Positions 34,691-46,575 of a stretch of DNA of 64,000 nucleotides are shown in pieces. The notes beneath the pieces are model-generated. The model did not search any database. It was given only the letters and a program-made list of their open reading frames with translations, and was not told where the DNA came from. This DNA comes from Lycocorax pyrrhopterus obiensis. Taxonomy: Eukaryota; Chordata; Aves; Passeriformes; Paradisaeidae. Location: NCBI GenBank assembly GCA_014706295.1, contig JACSVZ010000015.1, positions 56,851,535 to 56,915,534 on the forward strand. Direction: 5' to 3'. How positions within the stretch are numbered: the stretch's first letter is position 1; each line of letters opens with the position of its first letter. A program made the translations under genes and the position numbers.

Positions 34691-37600
34691 CATGGTGTCT
34701 GTCTAGGGAAGACTCCATATATGAACAAGGAATCTGGAAAAATGTCCTTTAACTAATGTTGAAGGGTACTTTTTTTAAACAAACGACAACGTAACCAGTG
34801 AAAAGAAGACTCAATCTAAATATTTTACATGCAGTTGTAAATATGCTATAGGGTCAATAATCCTTCCTGTTGTTACTAAGAGACTCCAGGTCTCCCATGA
34901 CAAGCACGATGAGACAGCAAGGCCACTGAGCTGTTGCTACTATAAAAAAAAACCTTAGGTATTTTTTGTGAGACAGAGGAGGTGTGAAGAGGTCTGTGAG
35001 AGCCAGACAGCTTTTTTCCTTTTTAATAAATAACTCCCTATATTTCTTATTCATAAGCAAGGAAGTGCTAGCTGTCCTGGGTTGAATTTTCCAGCCCAGT
35101 CTAACTTTACCAGACCAACAGTTTTACTTGTGCATTCCTGCTGTGCTCCCACTGGAGTGTTTGTGGAGGCAACAGACGAAACCCAGAGAGTTTGCAAAAT
35201 GTGAGATTTTGGCATGACTTGACCTTTCCCTTTGAAGTATGGGTTGATGCAGTTACATTTTGACAAGACATCAGTCTGTGTGATTCAAGAATACATGAAG
35301 AGTTGGAGGTTTTTCTTTTTTTTATCCCATTTCTCCTGCAAGCCACTTCAGGGCAGCAACATCCATCACTTTCCCTTATTTCTACCAGCACTGAATGACA
35401 AACCACAACAAATGGCAGTAACAGACATCCAGCCAGAGTTTCAGCTGCAAATACGCTGCAGCAGTGGGAACCCCCAGGCCTGAATCTTGTTTTCAGCATG
35501 CTGAGGGGAGCAAGGGGCAGCACAGGGCCACCCTGCCCTAAAGGAGCCACAGCTCACTCCAAGACACCTGCAGATGTGCACAATGACAGGGACTCTCTGC
35601 AGGACACATTCTTTAAACAAATGAATCATTTCTGGCTGCAAATCAGCTGGAGCACAGTCCACTGCTCCCCCTCAAATGCCCAAGTGTGATCTGGCAACCT
35701 GATTTCTGGAGAAAGCAGATGCAGGCAGGCGCGGAGAAGTGCTCAGGATATCAGGTGATATGAACTCATGCACCAAAATGAGAGAGATTCTCATTTAGTT
35801 GGCCAAGTTGTGAGAACCAATCACCAAACATCTGACATCTGACAATATTCTTGAAAAACCTATTATTAGTTTCCATGGATCACATCCGATCACTTCCCAT
35901 CCTGCAAAACAGGTCTGCTGGCAGGAGAGGCAGAACTTTGTAGGCAAGGGATCTTCGTGCCCCCATCAGGTCCCCTATCCCAAAGGTGTGCTCTTCACAC
36001 CCCTTCTTAGGGTGAACATCAAGTCAATGAGGCTTGTAAGCTGTGAGTTACCTGATGTAAATTATTAAAAACAGCTCTGTAAAAGCATCAGCCTCGCAGC
36101 TTGGCTGTTCCCCTGTGTGTTCTTTAAATAAATAAAAAACAGCAGAACAAAACACCAACATAATACCACATTATTCAGGTAACTCTTCCATTAAACAGCA
36201 AAATCAGACTGCAAGTATGTTTTAAATCCCATCTTTGGTGGTCCATGAACACTAAACGTGAGTGTGTGCAGGTGCTATATTCACACCAGTGCTTTTTGCG
36301 GCTAAAGCTCTTTGTCATACGAAATTAGGCCACATGGCAATGAAGGAAACATTCTTTTGTCCTGAAACAATCCCAGCAGAATGATGTTGAAACATTAACA
36401 GTGGTTAAATTTATTGTATGTCAAACGGGTGAGCAAATCTGGGTCTTCAAACAGCTCTAATCCAAGGCACAAGAACTTTGCACAGCTCCCAGCTCACACA
36501 CCCATGGAGGAAAAAAGGCAGCCTACTATGGAACGCCGAATTTGCTCCACCACAGAGGAACTGTGGAGGAACTTCTGGGCAAGGGAGCAGAAGGGGATGG
36601 GTAAATAAAAAATTACTTCTTCCCTCTTAATCTTTAATACCCTAACAGAGAGAGTCAGTCTTGTTTACTGGCAGCAGCATGCAGCAATTATACACAGCAG
36701 ACCATTCAGCAAACAAAGGAAGTCAAACAGAAATATGAATCTCAAAATTCAGGAAGAAGTGGTCTTTCTCCAACATAATGTTCATAAACAGAAGTTTTGG
36801 CAAGCAAAAACTGTACTCCACTGGAGGGAGGTGAGGGTGGTGGTGTCCTCGTATTTCCATACTTTTACTGCCCCACAAAGGGGGAAACTGTATCGTGTGG
36901 GCTGGAAAACCTTAGTCATTTCAGCATGAAGGTCATAACCTCTGTCTGAGCTACAGCACAACTTGTCAGATACGTCTTACGGCCTTGGTAGAGCACACAG
37001 TGAGGAGAGGAGATGCTTTGGGCTGGCCAGGCTGCTCCTCAAAACAGAGATGTGTTTGCAAACTGCATCCTAAAGATTTGGGGCTGAACACAGCAAGTGA
37101 CGACACTCCTAGGAATAGAGACCCTTGAAAGAGGAGATACAGCCATCTCAGACATGGAGGTCTTTCCTCAGAGGAGCCACCCATGAAATACTTGGAGAAG
37201 AGTTTTTATTGCTTTAACATCTCTGCTGGAAGAGTCCCTGGAAGCAAAGATTCTGCTAAACCTCAGGCAAAATGGCAAATGCCAGCTCAAATGCAAAGAC
37301 CCTCAGAAGACCCAGGGGAAAGGAGGAGAAGAGCATGTACACCAAAGAGAAGTCTCTCAGTACTAGGTGACATTGACAGGTATCTTCTAATAGAGCTGAC
37401 CAGCATCACTCCAGCCACCACCAAAATAAAAACTGACTGCAGAAATCTCAGCATTGATCACACGTCCCATCAGGGCAGAGAGGCTGCACTGAAACACACA
37501 TTCAAGCCAAGACTCAACACTGTTTTTGTGCCCAGGTGTTGCAGCATGTGTGGCTCAGCATCCAAGGCAGAGCACTGCCCAAACTACATGCCCACGCAGC

Positions 37601-38749
37601 AGGTACACCAAAATAAGAAATCCCTTGATTTTGTTAAGGCTAACGGATGTTTTCCAGGAACAGTGGAATGGTATAGCTTGCTTTGCCACCTGCAGTAGTT
37701 TTTCTACCATTCTTCCACCACCCACTCAAGGAAAAGGAATTACACAGCTTCATTCTCTGAAAGAGAGACTTCCACAGGCACCAGCTGTTGAAGGTTCACT
37801 GAGTAGAGCCTGTACAACACCTCTCAAGAAGAAAGCAAATCACTCTGTCTCTTAAAAGTAACCTCTGTCAGCACTCTCAGGTAACCACTTGCCCTCTAGA
37901 GAAGTTATCAGACAGGGACACATCCATTCTGGGTAAGCAATTCCCCACAAAGAGGGCCTGGAAATGGAGCGGAACTCAGTGACTTCATCCTCACAGACTC
38001 AGAACCAGAGAGGTCTATGCTGCAAGAGCACAGGCTCACAGACAAATCCCATACATATCCCGTTACAATGTATAATCACCAGCACCCCCCCAGGCTCTAA
38101 TATAGTGCTTTTCATCTACTTGTACACATGAAGACTCATTCAACCTTTTTCACCTCTTATGATTTAATAATATTGTAAACCATAAATGGAGAGTTTCTCT
38201 TTTTATAGACTTTGTTATTATCCCTGGGCAGCTCTTGTTTAGTTTAATCTGTTTTATTATTTTCAAAAGACTAACAATGAAACACAACATGTTATGAAAT
38301 AGAAATGCATAGGATAATAATGGTAATTTGTTATAGCATATAACACTTAATGGAAAGTCTCAGAGCATCCCACACCTCATAAAACCCCCCCAGTTTTTAT
38401 AAAGGAAGGCTCACATGCAGATTTATATAAAGTAATCTAATATATAAGGATGGATTAAGTTTCCTGTGATGATCTTTTCCTGTTCAAATTGTGTGTTAAA
38501 TATGGCAAACTTTATGCAAAGTAATACCCGCTTTCAGCGCGTGGTGGAATCTCCTTATAAAGTCCACAGATGCATGTACTGTGTGCCAGGAAAATGAGCA
38601 TTTGCACTCCAAAAGAGGTGCAGCTGTATCAGTGGCAATAATGGTTAAAGCTGTATGTGGAAACAGCTCAAAGATTAATGAAAAACCTGCAGCAGTAAAC
38701 AGAAAACAAGCCCCTTTGCAGTAGTGTTCGTGCAATGGCCAGTTTCCAC

Positions 38750-38773
38750 CACAAAGTGCAAGAGCACTTTGTG
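38750..38773. repeat. Perfect inverted repeat, 10-bp arms, 4-base loop
   Basis: CACAAAGTGC (38750-38759) and GCACTTTGTG (38764-38773) pair perfectly around AAGA. A further copy of the right-arm end (TTTGTGCTGA) follows directly, giving a short direct repeat. It lies in TMTC1 intron 1. Confidence 0.85.
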
Positions 38774-40373
38774 CTGATTTGTGCTGATAATCTTTCCATA
38801 GTACAGTACAATGCCTAAGAATTAAATGGACAATAAGGTTTAAATGGTTTGGTCCTTGATTTGCTGTAATGGCAATGGGTGAGAAGACAGAGGCCATATC
38901 AATTCCCAAGCGACAGCAATTCCCTCAAAGAACAGAAGTCATCACTTACAAGAGCACGAGTTAAGTGCAGGCATTCAAAGCAGGCTATTGCTTTCCAGCA
39001 GGGATAGGAGAAGAAAACAGAAGTCACAATTAGACTGGGAAGAAGCAGCACTTTGAAAGTGGCAAATGTGCCATGGCAGAATTTTCTAGTGAAACCCCAG
39101 AAAGTGTGGCTTGATGACCATTCCTGTGTTACGAATAATGACAGCACCACTCACACTGCTTTAGGTTTGCCTCCACAAGCAGCCTTGGAAAACTAGAGAA
39201 GAAGAAAATCCAGATGATGGCAAGCAACAAACTGACAAACCAGGTGTCATTTTATCTAGACAGTGAACAAAATGCAGTTTGTCTTAAAAATTATTCTTAA
39301 GTAGCACCTCAGCAAGAGCTGAGGAGACAAACATCTCATGAAACTCTTCAGCAGCCATACATCAGAGTGTGGAGAAAGAAAGGGATGAGATGTGATCAAA
39401 AACCAAGCTAGGACAGTCACTCATCAAGAAGAGAAAGCAATAGTAACCAACATCTAGTATAAAGTTATTAGTCCTAAAGACAGTATTTCAAACTGAATGT
39501 AACAGTTCTTCACCAAATTTGAAGTAAGTTTGAAATAAGCTGAAGACCATGAAGGAAATGCCATTCTAACTTATAGAGAAGCAAAGAAAAAAAGAAAAAA
39601 AAAAGTATAGTGAGTGAAAAGAGAACAGCCTTTTTTTCTTTTCCCTTTCTTTCTTCAAGTCTGTGAGACAATAAAGAGAAAGTCCAGGAAAGCAGTCAGA
39701 AACAGAGTGAGGAAACGCAGAGAAATGCCTTTAGCTAACCAGCAGCAGCCAGAGCACTTTATTTTCATGGACTCTAAAGAGTATTGACAAGGATGCTCCT
39801 GTGGGTAAGAAGGCTGGTCAAAAGCTGAGCCTTTTAGGTAAAAGATGGCCAAAGAAAATTAAGGGTGACATTGGTGCAAGAGGAACAGAATGCCCGATGA
39901 GAGAAAATCCCCAGGAACTGGTAGGTTTTAAATAGAGACAAGACACCACTGAAGCAAGCAGCGAAGATAAGCATGACTGCATTCACCTCAGCCAAGTCGT
40001 TCAGGAGAATTAGAGAACTCTTTCCCTCATAAAAGGCTTTTAATTCAAGAGACAGGCAAATTTTATTCAGGACTGAGAAATTGTGAAGGCAGAATCCTAC
40101 ATGCTTTGTACACACCTCTCCTACCAGGCAAATCATCACCTCTGGGCTTGGCTGCACGCAGCACGACAGCATGGACCCCCAGCCAGATCTGTACCCTCCA
40201 TCCCTGGGCAGAGAGCTTCCCCTGACCCTCCACAAGAGTACCATCCTCCTTCCAGGGACTGCAAGCAACCCTAGAGAAACAGCCCAAACTTATGTCCATA
40301 AACATCAGACACCTGCTACAAAAATTACATTTGTGAGGGAGACTGCTTGTGCACCTGGAACTGGGGAAAAAAA

Positions 40374-40400
40374 CCCAAGCTTTGAGGCACCAAGCTTGGG
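40374..40400. repeat. Perfect inverted repeat, 9-bp arms, 9-base loop
   Basis: CCCAAGCTT (40374-40382) and AAGCTTGGG (40392-40400) are exact reverse complements. It lies in TMTC1 intron 1. A short stem like this can arise by chance. Confidence 0.7.
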
Positions 40401-43400
40401 AAGAAACCTAAAATGGCAGCAAGGCATTCTGCTCTGAGTCAGAAGAAAAGCTTACGGGCTTAGAGACGTGTCTGTATACTCCAGCTATAACACAACCAGT
40501 CTTCCAAAAGCATCTGCTTTTCTTCACAAAGTCCACCTCGTCCAGTGTGGCTACACCAGTACTGCATCAATTTCATGGCAGGTATCACAGTAGCAGTGTG
40601 GAGAGTGACTGCCACAGCATGGGTAGAAATAGTAGACCAAGCTGTACAAGAGAAATACTGAGACAATCTTAAACATCGTGATGTACAGAGTGAAGAAAAT
40701 ACTTGTGCACTGTGTATTTAACCTGACACATTATAGCTCCACTATATTACCCTGCAATGTCAAGCTGTAATACAGCATTAAATCAATAACAAAGAAATGT
40801 AAGGTCTTTTTTCCTTCCCCAGGTTGTTTTGGTTTTCTTAAGCTCCCTATCCTTGAAACTTACGCCACTGATACAGCTGAAAAAACAGAAGGATCAGCTG
40901 TAAACAACTAGACAGATCAGAAGGCTGACAGTGAGTTATAGAATCAGTTCTCTCTTTGGCTGTGTATTTACATCTAACCCAAGCTCACATTCACTTAAGG
41001 CTTTGATCCAAAGCCACTGGTAGGCTCACATGAGGCTCTCAGTGCCAACCCAGAATACTGAGCCACTGCTGAAGGGCCCCATTTACTTCCCAGGCAGGTA
41101 CATGCCCAAGCCATCACTGGCTAGCAGCCTTGATGGGCAGACCGGGAAGGTTATCCATTCTGCAGTCAGCACCTGAGCACAGCCCAGACTTTTTAATTTT
41201 TTTCCCCATGTTTTTTGTCCAGCTAGAGTACTAGTAGGATGGCTCTCTGCACAAATTGCGTGTCTACGTCTTTCCTGGTGGGAGAGCTGCATTCCCTTTT
41301 GCAGCTTACTCCCCCTTCAGCTCCTCTCCTCCTAGGCCACCAGCAGCAGCTGGAGTGGACACTCTGACACTCTCCCCACGGAGACAAGCACATTCCCACG
41401 GAACAGCCACTCCCACCTCCTTCGAGGAAGATCAGGTACCTGCTGTGCTTCCCTGCCATGCCACCCTCCCAAGTCTTTGTCATGGCCACATGTCATAGAC
41501 TTGTCACCGCCTTTTCCTTTTGTCCCTGGTGAGCTATTACTTGAGGCACCTCCCTCACCAGCATCTGCCTCGGCACCACCAAGGAGGCTGAGCACACAGG
41601 GCCTTCACTTCTCAGCCACCTGCAAACCAGGAGGCTCATGTCTGATTAAAAGTCTTTAAATCTTGGCATGGAGGGGATTTGAAAGGCTTCATTCTCACCA
41701 TTTTACACCACTGTGCACCTTCGCTGTGCTGCTGAGTACACCATATCTTCATCACCTGTTTGTTTCTGGGTTGGAGAATCTAAATGGGGATTTGGCAGAC
41801 AGAAAGAGAAAGAGGGAGGGAGACAGCACTGAGGATTGCACCTTCTGCTTCGGCAGCTGAGAAACATTTCTGCAAAACCACTGGAAACAAGGAGTAACTT
41901 AAGTGCTACTGAGGGAATAAATGATTCAGTGAACTTCTGTTAGTGGAGGCAAGGTGTAAGACAGAAAGTACCCAGTTTAAATATAAAATCCTGAGTGAAT
42001 TACAGAACTGGCAGTTCTTTTTTTTTCTACCTTTCATCTTAACATTTTATAAGGAAGACATCAAAAAATAGTATCTTCTGAGTCCAAAAAGTTGCTTTCT
42101 TTAGAAAGAAGTGTATTGAATCACTTCTTAGAGAAGAAATTACCTGCAGGTAAACACCTCTGACAGCAGCTGGAGAAGAGAGCATGAAGTAAGTTCTTCT
42201 GAAGGACTGAGCAAAACCACTGCCTACCATCTCAATTCCTGCGCATATGAGGAGTTGTGCTAGACCTGGCACCTAACAGTTACCCATGTGTAATAGGAAT
42301 GCTTCTGAACCAACTCATTCAACATTCCTTTATTTTATACAAGTCAAGAGAAAAGGTAAGAGAAGCTCAAAGACACAAAGCAAACATTATTTAATTCAAC
42401 AGTCCATACGAAGGCTTTTTTCCCCTTCTGATGTTAACCCACACAAAACAGTGCAGCAATTCTGTGAATATTTTAAGTTTTGCTTAATGGTTCCAGTAAC
42501 ATGGGCCACTCTTCTTTTCCTCTGATCATTCATACTGTCAGATCCAGTGTGAATAATGTCAAATACTTGAGCTCTTTTCACTGTTTGGCTCCAGAGCATT
42601 AGTCTAGTGGAATGAGGACTGTCACTTATGATTTCCAATTCATCAGGGACACTGAACTACTGTTACACAATTTCAGCAATGTCTGCTTCAGATTTTTCTG
42701 ACAGATGGGTGATAAATTTTTTTAATTGAGATTATTTCAGGAATATGTAGCTTATATGTAGGATATGTTCAGCCCAATGAGAAGTCCACAGGGCATCTTG
42801 AGTCCTGCCTCTTACTTTCACAGGCACAAAAGGCAGAAAAGGGACTGAGACAAAGTTTCTGTAGATTGATGAATCTGTAGATATAAATTTCAGCCCACCC
42901 TTCATATCTGTGCTGTACATGCAGTTTGGAGATCTCCCAGATTCTTTAATCTTAGTACAGCAAGATGCAAAACAAGCCTTTACAGATGAAAGTTTCATGC
43001 AAGAGAAGCAGAGCCACTACGCTGATATAAAGATTCATGCTGACATTAAAATGCCTTGGATTTGACCAAATTAGCACAACAACAAGATAAATTAAACCAA
43101 ACGAGCAAATCTAAAAACAATAAAGATACCAGAATACTTTGGTCCTCTCTTTCCTCCTTCCTGCACACACCACACAATTTTCTCGAGTATCCTGAGTGGG
43201 TGGAGTAAATTCTAACAAAAGTATTAGCAACATTCATTTCCATTCTGTTAGATATCAGCTGCTGCTGAGCTTTTTACAAGAACCAGGGTAAATCCTTTTT
43301 TCCTTCTGCAGGAAGGCAGAGAGCAACCAGCAACCTCCTGCTGGGCAAGGCAGGGGTGGACGGCTCAGGCAGGCAGAGCATGGCTCAGCCGCGGGTTCGG

Positions 43401-45580
43401 TGCCGCCTGGCAAAAGCTGCCCGAGGCTTCTTTGGAAGCACTGGGTTTGGAGGATTCACTCCACCCAGTTCTTAACATCTTCCTCTGACACCCTACTAGT
43501 AGAAATGAAATGGGAAGAACGTGGAAACTGGAAGGCTGGAAGGATAATTGGGACGCGGTAGAAATAATCTCCCTCTGCAGCCAGGGAAGATAAACGGTTC
43601 CTTCGCTATTCCAAATGCGATGCCAAGTGGTGAACAAATGACTCTGCCTTTGACCCAATGTCTTGGCTGTATGGTTATTATAAGCATAGAGGATGAAATC
43701 TTGCTCACAAAATTAGTCTCACTTCCCTTTCAAAAAGGACTAGGCAGAGACAGCACTTCATCCTTTTTTGACACACATGCCCCTTTAAATAGCAAAGGCA
43801 AAACCAGTTCAAATACATACAAATGGGAACTAGAACATTTAGTTTCCATTTTCTTATTAAAGTTTAAGTTTCTTTTGCTCATTAGCATCACAATCTCAAT
43901 CCTGCAACCTGATCTAGGAGGCCAAGTCCAGCACTCCAGCGCTAATATTGCATGCAATGAGATCAGTGGTGATACACACAGGTTCACTCCCCTCTCCACT
44001 TACCCCCAGATGTATTGCTGGAGGAACGGATTAATTACACGGATCCCCCAACTACAAGAGTTTGCCTGGACACACGATGGAGAAGGCACTCTGTGTGCAC
44101 CAGCTCCGCCTGGGACTACCTACTCCCCCATCGTTCTTTACAGAAATGTGCTGAGACTCTCTTGGAGGAGAAGGTACAAAACCTGTTCTAAAAGATCCAG
44201 TTTACAAGCATCTATTCAGTTTTCCTTTATCAGGAGCATGCCAGCCTGTACCCATCCAGCCCTGCTTCCCTAGACAGCCAATACTGATGGCTTTTGGCTC
44301 CAAATCCACCTTTACAACCAAAGAGCAGCAAGTGCTCTGTGGGAGTGCCAAAGGGATGTTCCATTTCCCAAAACTGCTCTTGCTTCACAGAAACACTCAA
44401 TTTCCACGTATTCGTGAAATTCTATTTATACATCCTGTGTGCTAATGAGTTACTCAATCAGCAGAGTGAGCCAGGAACCGGTAACACATCCCCCTGGCAG
44501 ACTTGCCAGTGTCCATACCCTTTATTACCAACGCCTGCCGGTTTGTAATGAGCATCTACCGATCACCGAGCGCTAGACATCACTCAGCCACAGCACCAGC
44601 TCTTCAGCACCGCTCTCTGCAAACACATGTATCATTCCTAAACGCTAAAACGTGCTAAATATTCACCATCGTTAATGTTCCATCAGAATAAATTAAAAAG
44701 AGAACAAGCTAATGGAAAGAATGACAAACTGTACGGACTGTAACTGAGCTGATTTGCCACAAATTCTTCTCCTCGGGGAGAGACGCCGGCGACGGTTTTC
44801 TTTCTAGGGTTACCGAAGGTAGCTGTCACTTTGTTACTGCTCAACTTCTCTTTATTCCTGTAAAACCGAAACTCCTCCTCAACAACTCTGCCCGGTACAC
44901 AGGGAAAGAACATCTGAAGCAGGGAGGCTGCAACTCCGTGACTGACACGGGAGGCTGGCAGCTGCCAGGAGAGATGCACGGAACGCCGCGGTACCCGCGG
45001 GGCTGACCCCTCCACTTAGCGCTAAGAACAAAGGTGGGGATGACTATGGGTCTGCTTCAAAACGCAACGCGGGAAGTTTCTGGCACGATCACTCAACCGC
45101 GGAGAAAAGGTACTCGAGATAAAGCAAAGGAGGAACTCACGGGGAATTCATGTGAGCACCTTCCCCAGTCGAAAGCGCTTCCCGAAACGCTCCGTTTTCC
45201 CTTTTATCTCCCCGGCAGCCCAGGGAAGAGGCGCCACCTGCTCCCGAACGGCCGGGAAAGCGGGGCACTTGCCGGGAGAGCGGCGGTCTCCCCCGGAGCG
45301 CCGCCTCATCCCTCCTCTTCTCTCGCAAACTTCCCTCGGGCCGGGCAGCGGGACCGCGCCGACGGCTGAGCCCCCGTTCGCGCCCCGGGCGCATCTGTCC
45401 CGCACAGCTCCGGGCAGAAATGCTGAATCACGAAGCCGAGGGTGCGGGACCGGGGCCGCGGGGCTCCCCCTGACCCCCGCCCGGGGCCGGCCGCCCCCCT
45501 CCGCCCGGGGACAGAGCCGGGAGAGGGTCCGTGCGGAGGAGAAGCCGCCCGCCCGCCCCGCCGCGGCGCCGGACACTCAC

Positions 45581-45888
45581 TTGAAGGTGAGGACGCAGAG
45601 GGGCCGGTAGGACTTGTGGCTGGTATTCTCGGCCATGCGCTTGCCCCAGAAGTCGTTGGCGAAGGCGGCGGACACCGGGGCGGCCGCCCGCACGTCGGGG
45701 TTGTTCACGATGGCCCAGACGTCGTCGTGCACGAACTCGCCCCGCAGAGAGTTGCCGTAGCACAGGGCGCACAGCCCCGCCAGCACCGCCGCCGCCGCCG
45801 CCCTGCCGCGCCGCCCGCCCGCCGACGGGCAGGGGGCCGGCGCGGCTCGGTCCCGGCTGCGGGAGCCCCGCGCCGAGCCCGTCACCAT
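45581..45888 (-). CDS. TMTC1: TMTC1 exon 1: start codon, signal-anchor, HDD motif
   Basis: First coding exon of the transmembrane O-mannosyltransferase-like protein TMTC1, an ER membrane protein. It encodes residues 1-102 plus two bases of codon 103. After an Arg/Pro/Gly-rich cytosolic N-terminus come a hydrophobic segment (about residues 30-43) and then the family-typical luminal stretch EFVHDDVWAIVNNPDV. The acidic pair D55-D56 sits where GT-C enzymes carry catalytic acids. NTS at residues 88-90 is a potential N-glycosylation sequon, followed by HKSYRPLCVLTF, nearly invariant in the family. The ATG at 45886-45888 was chosen because it matches the human protein start (MV...SARG) and has G at -3 and G at +4. 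The frame stays open for 83 further codons upstream, so a longer form is not excluded by sequence. The exon ends at a strong donor, TTCAA followed by GTGAGT. It lies wholly inside the CpG island. Confidence 0.93.
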
Positions 45889-46027
45889 GGCGCGGGGCGC
45901 CGCGCTGGCTGCCCCGGCTCCGCCGCCGCCGCGGCGCGGGGAGGCAGCGGCGCCCGCATGGTGCGGGGCGGGCAGCGGGACCGCCGCCGGCCACTCGCGC
46001 TCTGCCAAGGCGCAGCCCGCCCGGCTG

Positions 46028-46037
46028 CAAATAAACA
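46028..46037 (-). promoter_or_regulatory. AT-rich forkhead/TATA-like motif in the CpG island
   Basis: On the minus strand this reads TGTTTATTTG, about 140 bases upstream of the TMTC1 start codon. It is the only clear AT-rich decamer inside several hundred bases of almost pure G/C. It resembles a forkhead-factor site (TGTTTAY) and could equally act as a weak TATA-like element. This is motif resemblance only. Confidence 0.3.
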
Positions 46038-46058
46038 GCGGCCGCCTCCCCGCGCCAT

Positions 46059-46097
46059 CCCTCCTCCTCCTCTTCCTCCTCCTCCTCCTCCCCCCCC
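46059..46097. repeat. (CCT)n / (GGA)n tract upstream of TMTC1
   Basis: The plus strand is a CTC/CCT trinucleotide run with one TTC interruption, followed by eight or so consecutive C. On the TMTC1 sense strand this is a G-run plus a GGA repeat, about 170-210 bases upstream of the start codon. It would lie in the promoter or 5' UTR. Such polypurine tracts can form quadruplex or triplex structures and are often length-polymorphic. Confidence 0.8.
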
Positions 46098-46442
46098 GCG
46101 CCCCTTCCCGCACGCATGCTCGTTGCCGCGCTGTCACACCGCCGCCACCTCCTCAGCCCGTCGGCGGGGTGGGCTCTGCCCGCGGTGGCCCCGCCGCACA
46201 CCGGGGAGGGGGACGCGCCCCGGCACGGCAGCAGCCACGCGAGGCCGTGCCGCCCGCGGGCCGGGAGCGCCGCGGGGCGGGGAGCGCAGTCCCGCTGCGG
46301 CGGTCGGGTCGCCTCTGTCCCTGCTCTCCCGAGAGACGGGTGCGGGGCTGTCCTGCCGCCAGCGCCTCATCCGACCCCCGCGGGCAGCCCCTTCCGCGGC
46401 TCCCCTGTGGACCATGCTCACCTGAGCAGCGGCAGCATCCCA

Positions 46443-46575
46443 GCTGGCTCCACGGCACCCACGCTGCTCCACAGCATCCACAGCGTGCATGCTGATCCGG
46501 TATCGGTGCTGCTGCACCGCATCCACTCTGCTCCACGGCATCAGTGCTGGCCCACGTCCTCCACGCTGCAGCGTC
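46443..46575. repeat. Degenerate minisatellite, unit about 18-21 bp
   Basis: Several imperfect tandem copies of a unit resembling GCTGCTCCACGGCATCCAC can be lined up here (for example near 46443, 46463, 46508, 46528 and 46545). It sits just outside the upstream border of the TMTC1 CpG island. Copy boundaries are approximate because units vary in length and sequence. Confidence 0.6.

Larger units (their letters stand above)
33760..45580 (-). other. TMTC1: TMTC1 intron 1
   Basis: An intron of 11,821 bases from donor GTGAGT at the exon 1 end to acceptor TTACAG at exon 2. It holds the TA/CA microsatellite, two short hairpins, a candidate conserved block at 38,496-39,150 and the shore of the CpG island (rising CpG from about 43,370 and again from 44,560). 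A 241-codon plus-strand open frame at 43,548-44,273 is discussed as a finding, but I do not annotate it as a gene. Confidence 0.8.
1..45888 (-). other. TMTC1: TMTC1 gene, 5' part (exons 1-5, open at the left edge)
   Basis: This is the span of the partial TMTC1 gene from its start codon to the left window edge. Five coding exons were assembled: 308, 178, 74, 177 and 207 bases, separated by introns of about 11.8, 1.6, 1.2 and 1.9 kb. Every junction has an AG acceptor and a GT donor, and the codon phases agree at all four joins. The product covers about 315 residues, whereas human TMTC1 is about 880, so roughly the C-terminal two thirds (further membrane segments plus the TPR array) is missing. 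I looked on the minus strand below 28,418 for the next conserved block (the family's LCYDW and WDMRNLAT segments) and did not find it, so it probably lies beyond position 1. The assignment to TMTC1 rather than TMTC2-4 rests on TMTC1-type residues in exons 2, 4 and 5. Confidence 0.9.
44990..46440. promoter_or_regulatory. TMTC1: CpG island promoter of TMTC1
   Basis: Very high GC with dense CpG dinucleotides, in contrast to about 40% GC on either side. It contains exon 1, the presumed 5' UTR and the proximal promoter of TMTC1. GC boxes are visible, for example GGGGCGGGG at 46274-46282 and a GGGGCGGG near 45965. I see no convincing canonical TATA box. The transcription start is not determinable from sequence; it should lie upstream of 45888, probably between 45,900 and 46,300. 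CpG islands often fire in both directions, but I see no recognisable plus-strand gene starting here. Confidence 0.85.

Noticed and set aside
35073..35240. TGTCCTGGGTTG start resembling the 5' end of avian ERVL-type LTRs
   Set aside because: No matching CA end, target-site duplication or polyadenylation layout was found nearby; the resemblance covers only about a dozen bases.
37183..37698. 171-codon plus-strand open frame in intron 1
   Set aside because: No recognisable domain, no codon signature and antisense to TMTC1. Kept out of the annotation.
45442..46425. 327-codon plus-strand open frame across the CpG island
   Set aside because: It is antisense to TMTC1 exon 1. High GC removes stop codons from all frames here, and the peptide is a low-complexity Pro/Arg/Gly mix.
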